Source of the DNA: CAYGOC01 sp964351495
Lineage (GTDB): Bacteria; Chlamydiota; Chlamydiia; Chlamydiales; SM23-39
Assembly: GCA_964351495.1 (NCBI GenBank)
Contig: CAYGOC010000017.1
Location: 1-19,139, forward strand
Direction: 5' to 3'
DNA length: 19,139 nucleotides
In this document: one piece after another, positions 16,039-19,139 of the stretch
Layout: each line of letters opens with the position of its first letter
Numbering within the stretch: the stretch's first letter is position 1
Notes under the pieces: generated by a model
The model's database searches: none
What the model was told of the DNA's origin: nothing
What the model saw: the letters and a program-made list of their open reading frames with translations, nothing else
Translations under genes and position numbers: made by a program

Positions 16039-16056
16039 ACCCCTGCTTAGAGGGGT
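16039..16056. repeat. Perfect inverted repeat over the ribosome site of the 331-residue protein gene
   Basis: ACCCCT (16039-16044) and AGGGGT (16051-16056) flank a 6-nt spacer. On the minus strand the second arm contains the AGGGG ribosome site just before the ATG at 16035. The repeat lies immediately downstream of the -10 element, so it could be an operator or, in longer transcripts, a hairpin hiding the ribosome site. Confidence 0.45.
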
Positions 16057-16065
16057 ATTTTATCA
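16057..16065 (-). promoter_or_regulatory. Extended -10 promoter of the 331-residue protein gene
   Basis: Minus strand reads TGATAAAAT: TAAAAT with the TGn extension. The -35 region is poor. The sequence after it, TAAAATACCCCTCTAAG, matches TAAAATATCCCTTTAAG at the paralog's promoter, suggesting that the duplication included the promoter. Confidence 0.45.
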
Positions 16066-16159
16066 AAATCAAGAAATATATTAGAACCTAATTTTGTCTA
16101 TATACCCTATAAAAACTTCTTTTCTAGAAACTCTTTTTTTGATAAAAATCCCTAACTAT

Positions 16160-16480
16160 ATGAGAAAAAGTCCCCTTTCTTTAATTTTTTATGCTGTTTT
16201 GGTTCTTGCCCTAGGGATTTACGGGTACCAAAGAGCCTCTAGCCTACCCTCTTTGCTGGCAGGATCTATTTCAGGTCTTCTTCTTTTAGGATTTGCTTTT
16301 TTCTTATATCGAGGAAAGCCTTGGGCTGCATGGGGCGCTTTTTTTGTTTTGCTATTTCTTCTTTTCTTCTTCATGTCCCGATTTTACAAGTCTTTTGCCT
16401 TCTTTCCTGCTTTTATGACTCTTTTTACTCTGATGCAGATTTTCTCTGTTTTTCCGAAGGGGTTTTTCAAAAAATCTTAA
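16160..16480 (+). CDS. TMEM14-like small membrane protein
   Basis: This 106-residue protein starts at ATG 16160; the frame can be read from a TTG at 16094, but the extra residues look non-coding. Three to four hydrophobic segments: LIFYAVLVLALGIYGYQRA; SLLAGSISGLLLLGFAFFLY; AWGAFFVLLFLLFFFMSRFYK; and FFPAFMTLFTLMQIFSVF. The glycine pattern in 'LxLGIxGYxRAxSxPSLLAGxxxGLLLL' is that of the TMEM14/UPF0136 family, small membrane proteins found in eukaryotes, cyanobacteria and chlamydiae; the bacterial function is unknown. No clear ribosome site. It precedes the APC antiporter gene by 62 nt on the same strand. Confidence 0.75.
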   Translation: MRKSPLSLIFYAVLVLALGIYGYQRASSLPSLLAGSISGLLLLGFAFFLYRGKPWAAWGAFFVLLFLLFFFMSRFYKSFAFFPAFMTLFTLMQIFSVFPKGFFKKS

Positions 16481-16542
16481 GAGGGCTTGCCTTATTCTTT
16501 TTTAAGGGGTAGACTTCTTCCTTTTTTATCCTAGGTCTTGTT

Positions 16543-17967
16543 TTGCATAAATCTCCCAAAAGGTTTTTAAACGTTTTCTTACTAGCCATGCTTAACTTGG
16601 CTATTATGGCAAGCCTTCGCAACTTGCCTGTGGTGGCAGAATATGGCTTCTCTTGTGTTTTTTTATACCTTGTTGTAGCCCTTGTCTTTTTAATTCCAAG
16701 CGCCTTAATTTCTGCAGAGCTGGCAACAGGATGGCCTAAAGCGGGAGGAGTCTATGATTGGGTAAAAGAGGCCTTAGGAGCCAGATGGGGATTTTTTGCC
16801 ATTTGGATGCAATGGGTTCATAACGTAACCTGGTTTCCTGCTATTTTAGCCTTTGTAGCCACTTTACTTGCTCATATGTTTTCCCCCGAAATGGCAGACA
16901 ACAAGTGGTTTCTTTTTAGCGTGGTATTTTTTGGCTTTTGGGGAATGACTTTGTTAAACCTTATGGGAGTAAAAATCTCCAGCTGGTTTAGCATTTTAGG
17001 AGTGTTACTCGGAACAATCTTGCCGGGCCTTTTTATTATATCTTTGGCTCTTTCTTGGATGGGTTTAGGATATCCTATAGAGATCTCTTTTTCTTTTGCT
17101 CGGTTTTTCCCTGATTTATATCAAATCCAAGACTTAGCCTTTTTAGCAGGGCTTTTTTTAGCTTTTGGAGGCCTTGAAGTAAACGCCGTGCACGCTAAAG
17201 AAGTAAAAAACCCTAAAAAAGACTTTCCTAGAGCTATCTTACTAGCCGCCTTTTTAGCTTTTATCCTGCTTAGCCTTGGCTCTATTGCGATTGCGATTGT
17301 AATTCCAAAAGAAGAAATCAACCTCATGGCCGGTATCGTGCAAACTTTCAAGATAATGTTAGCTCCTTTTGGACTCTCTTTCTTAATCCCTATAATTGCT
17401 TTTATGATTATTTTAGGAGCTATAGCAGAAGTAAATGCCTGGATTATAGGACCGGTTCGGGGGCTTTATGCAACAGCAGAACATGGTGATTTGCCGGTTT
17501 TATTCCAAAAAAAGAATAAAAAAGAGATCCCTTATAATCTTCTTTTTTTTCAAGGGGTTATAGTTTCTCTATCGTCTTTGGTAATTCTCTGGATGCCCTC
17601 CTCTAGCAGCGCTTTTTGGATTTTAAGCGCTCTTTCTGTGCTTTTGTATCTCTCGATGTACATTTTTATGTTTATCGCAGCTATTAAACTCCGCTATTCC
17701 CATCCAAAAATAGCGCGTCCTTACAAAATCCCCTACGGAAAAAAAGGGATGTGGTTTATTGCAGGAACGGGAATCATCAGCTCCTTATTGGCCTTTTTTT
17801 TAGGGTTTGTTCCTCCTAGCCAGCTTAAAGTAGGCAGTCTTTGGTTTTATGAAGGCTTTTTAATCTTGGGAGTTTTGTCTATGTGGATTGTCCCTCATAT
17901 CATTTATTCCTTGAAAAAAGAAACCTGGAAAAGCCACTATGAGAGGAAAAAAGGAAGCAATACTTGA
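16543..17967 (+). CDS. APC-family amino acid/polyamine antiporter
   Basis: This inner-membrane carrier has 474 residues and about 12 helices. Helix 1 reads LNVFLLAMLNLAIMASLRNLP, followed by the family region LISAELATGWPKAGGVYDWVKEALG, then FGGLEVNAVHAKEVKNPKKDFPRAI in the middle, all diagnostic of the APC superfamily. It is closest in look to the GadC/XasA-like glutamate:GABA and amino-acid antiporters present in Chlamydiaceae; the substrate cannot be read off. The start is a TTG at 16543 with AGG 7 nt upstream; no in-frame ATG fits before helix 1. A weak promoter (TTGCCT at 16487, TAGACT at 16510, 17-nt spacer) may serve it. Its TGA overlaps the next start codon. Confidence 0.9.
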   Translation: MHKSPKRFLNVFLLAMLNLAIMASLRNLPVVAEYGFSCVFLYLVVALVFLIPSALISAELATGWPKAGGVYDWVKEALGARWGFFAIWMQWVHNVTWFPAILAFVATLLAHMFSPEMADNKWFLFSVVFFGFWGMTLLNLMGVKISSWFSILGVLLGTILPGLFIISLALSWMGLGYPIEISFSFARFFPDLYQIQDLAFLAGLFLAFGGLEVNAVHAKEVKNPKKDFPRAILLAAFLAFILLSLGSIAIAIVIPKEEINLMAGIVQTFKIMLAPFGLSFLIPIIAFMIILGAIAEVNAWIIGPVRGLYATAEHGDLPVLFQKKNKKEIPYNLLFFQGVIVSLSSLVILWMPSSSSAFWILSALSVLLYLSMYIFMFIAAIKLRYSHPKIARPYKIPYGKKGMWFIAGTGIISSLLAFFLGFVPPSQLKVGSLWFYEGFLILGVLSMWIVPHIIYSLKKETWKSHYERKKGSNT

Positions 17968-18572
17968 AATCCTCAAGAGAAAGAATCCCCGAGTATCCGA
18001 TTGATCCTCTCTTTTTAAGAAGGAGATCTCTTAGAGCCATGTCTCAAGAAAAAATAGACAAGAAGACGTTGTTTTCTCTATTTGAAGCAGCTAGATGGGC
18101 ACCTTCTAGCTATAACAACCAACCATGGCGATTTTTATACGGCATGCAAGGGACAAAAGAGTTTTCTCTTCTTTTCTCTCTGCTTGTGGAGTTTAACCAA
18201 AGTTGGTGCAAAAAGGCTTCTGCTCTTGTCCTGGTTATATCCAAAACCACCTTTGAAAATAACAAACCCTCTCCCACCCATAGCTTTGACACAGGAGCCG
18301 CTGTAGAAAATCTTGCTCTACAAGGAACTCTTTTAAATTTGGTAGTTCACTGCATGCAGGGCTTTGATTACGTAAGAGCTAGAAAAGAGCTTCTTATTCC
18401 CCCTGAATACCAAGTAGAAGCCATGATAGCTGTAGGAGTTCCCGGGAAAAAGGAAGATCTTCCGGAAGATCTTCAAAAAAAAGAGATCCCCAGTCAGAGA
18501 AAATCTCTAGAAGAACTTGCTATTGAAGGTGCTTTTGCCTTTGTGAGAAAAGAAAAAGTCGAGCAAGCCTAG
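17964..18572 (+). CDS. Nitroreductase-family FMN oxidoreductase
   Basis: This 202-residue protein belongs to the FMN-dependent NAD(P)H nitroreductase fold. RRRSLRAM (19-26) is the first FMN-phosphate segment, ARWAPSSYNNQPWRF (43-57) the characteristic FMN loop, DTGAAVENLALQG (109-121) the interface helix, and AVGVPG the late FMN/substrate strand. The physiological substrate is unknown. The start is a TTG at 17964 whose last two bases are the first two of the upstream TGA stop, with AAGGA about 8 nt before it: translation is coupled to the APC antiporter gene. The stop codon TAG lies in the loop of a strong terminator hairpin. Confidence 0.9.
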   Translation: MKSSRERIPEYPIDPLFLRRRSLRAMSQEKIDKKTLFSLFEAARWAPSSYNNQPWRFLYGMQGTKEFSLLFSLLVEFNQSWCKKASALVLVISKTTFENNKPSPTHSFDTGAAVENLALQGTLLNLVVHCMQGFDYVRARKELLIPPEYQVEAMIAVGVPGKKEDLPEDLQKKEIPSQRKSLEELAIEGAFAFVRKEKVEQA

Positions 18573-18588
18573 AGGCTGTGCTCGACTT
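18548..18588 (-). terminator. Rho-independent terminator of the Hc2-like gene, possibly bidirectional
   Basis: Arms 18556-18569 and 18574-18588 form a 14-bp stem with a single bulged G (18578) and the 4-nt loop TAGA (18570-18573). On the minus strand the stem is followed at once by TTTTTCTTTT, counting the terminal stem bases (18557-18548), an ideal terminator about 30 nt past the histone stop. On the plus strand a T6 run (18599-18604) follows after about 10 nt, so it may also end the nitroreductase transcript. Confidence 0.8.
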
Positions 18589-18616
18589 AAGATTATAGTT
18601 TTTTCGATAAAGCTTC

Positions 18617-18895
18617 TTAAGCAGTAAGGAAAGGTAAAGCCGCTTTTTTGGCTTTTCTTCTTCTTTTACGTCTTTTAGCAGGAGCTTTAGCTGCTTTTTT
18701 TCTTCGAGATGTCTTACGACGAGCTGTTTTTTTAGAGCTCTTTTTTCTTCTAGAAGTTTTTTTTCTTCGAGCTACTTTTTTTCTTCGGCTAGTAGTTTTT
18801 CTACGAGCTGCCTTTTTTCGGCGAGTAGTCTTACGAGCAGAAGACTTTCTAGAGCTCTTACGGCTTTTTGCCGCTTTTTTTCTTCGTTTTACCAT
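18617..18895 (-). CDS. hctB: Histone H1-like DNA-binding protein, Hc2 (HctB) type
   Basis: This 92-residue protein has 27 lysines and 24 arginines, over half the residues. It is built of short repeats of the type ARRKT, SRRKK, ARRKK and SRRKK, interspersed with Ser, Thr and Ala. This is the composition and repeat pattern of chlamydial Hc2, which condenses the nucleoid as reticulate bodies turn into elementary bodies. It is shorter than C. trachomatis Hc2 (about 165-240 residues, variable in repeat number). The C-terminus ends in a non-basic LPFLTA. AAGGAGG 5 nt before the ATG at 18895 fixes the start; an upstream TTG (18922) is not used because it falls in a hairpin loop before the ribosome site. 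Such simple-repeat proteins evolve by repeat gain and loss, so orthology rests on composition. Confidence 0.88.
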   Translation of the reverse strand: MVKRRKKAAKSRKSSRKSSARKTTRRKKAARRKTTSRRKKVARRKKTSRRKKSSKKTARRKTSRRKKAAKAPAKRRKRRRKAKKAALPFLTA

Positions 18896-18912
18896 AATTT
18901 CCTCCTTATTTA

Positions 18913-18928
18913 CTCTCTTCAAAGAGAG
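18913..18928 (-). repeat. Hairpin in the leader of the Hc2-like gene
   Basis: CTCTCT and AGAGAG (18913-18918 and 18923-18928) pair around a 4-nt loop, 5 nt upstream of the AAGGAGG ribosome site. It could modulate translation or protect the leader; no further support. Confidence 0.4.
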
Positions 18929-19139
18929 CGGGTCTTTTTCGTGTTTTGAGACAACAACCCCTTAACACTTATCAACCTTACAATCTTTAATATATAAAGT
19001 TTTAAATTAAAAAAAAACAATTTTATAAAAACTTATTGATTTTTTATTTTATTTTTTAATAAAAAAACTAGTTCAGAACACTCTATAGAGGCTTTTTTTG
19101 TAAATTAAAAAAAAATTATTTTTTTATAAAAAAAAAGTT
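18929..19139. other. AT-rich non-coding stretch upstream of the Hc2-like gene
   Basis: Very AT-rich with several A and T runs (9 or more). No coding frame or RNA gene is seen. It must contain the Hc2-like promoter. A minus-strand TATATA/TATATT near 18990-18997 with TTGTTT (19020-19015) about 18 nt upstream is possible but weak in such biased DNA. The palindrome CTCTATAGAG near 19080-19090, followed by a T-run, has no loop and is not a convincing terminator. Confidence 0.5.

Noticed and set aside
18648..18965. Plus-strand frame of 105 codons, Leu/Phe-rich, membrane-protein-like
   Set aside because: It is the antisense of the Lys/Arg codons of the Hc2-like gene; the strong ribosome site and composition are on the minus strand.
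18969..18989. Sigma28-like promoter for the Hc2-like gene: minus strand TAAAGATT and GTTGATAA
   Set aside because: The half-sites resemble TAAAGTTT and GCCGATAA of chlamydial sigma28 promoters, and hctB of C. trachomatis is sigma28-dependent. However, the spacer is 5 nt instead of 11-12, so they cannot act together; in AT-rich DNA this may be chance.
19076..19100. CTCTATAGAG palindrome followed by a T-run as terminator
   Set aside because: A 10-base palindrome with no loop cannot form a usable RNA hairpin, and no gene ends nearby on the plus strand.

Overview
The window looks like a piece of chromosome from a member of the Chlamydiota, probably one of the amoeba- or arthropod-associated 'chlamydia-like' families rather than a classical Chlamydia. 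The pointers are an Hc2-type lysine/arginine-repeat histone, a stand-alone SET-domain protein of the chlamydial type, a DASS 2-oxoglutarate/malate carrier, an APC amino-acid antiporter, and several proteins seen only as 'chlamydial hypothetical' types. The DNA is AT-rich with many A/T homopolymers. No rRNA, tRNA, insertion sequence, CRISPR array or prophage was seen. The species is not identifiable from what I can see.

Layout. Positions 1-2273 hold a putative outer-membrane barrel protein and a SET-domain methyltransferase (both minus strand), then a small membrane protein on the plus strand that shares its stop-codon bases with adk. Positions 2270-8583 form a minus-strand run: aldo/keto reductase-like protein, DASS carrier, OsmC peroxiredoxin, a 690-residue secreted TPR protein ending in a polymorphic-toxin-like C-terminus, its small acidic partner 4 nt downstream, and adenylate kinase. 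A DMT-type transporter lies on the plus strand (8688-9632) and overlaps the 3' end of a 914-residue ADP-forming acyl-CoA synthetase/GNAT fusion. That fusion is preceded by a Sua5-type tRNA-modification gene. Next come two paralogous hypothetical proteins on the minus strand (13382-16035), each with its own promoter-like sequence. A plus-strand set follows: a TMEM14-like protein, an APC antiporter and a nitroreductase. The window ends with the Hc2-like histone on the minus strand and an AT-rich stretch.

How the genes fit together. Most identifiable genes suit an intracellular lifestyle: metabolite import or exchange (DASS, APC, DMT), protein or chromatin modification (SET, GNAT), chromatin compaction for the elementary-body stage (Hc2-like), and redox defence (OsmC, nitroreductase). 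The least conventional unit is the secreted TPR protein with the adjacent small acidic ORF (3060-5376), which has the architecture of a toxin-immunity pair. The tandem paralogs at 13382-16035 are the second unit worth attention: one has an internal duplication separated by a lysine-rich, nuclear-localisation-like and serine-rich linker.
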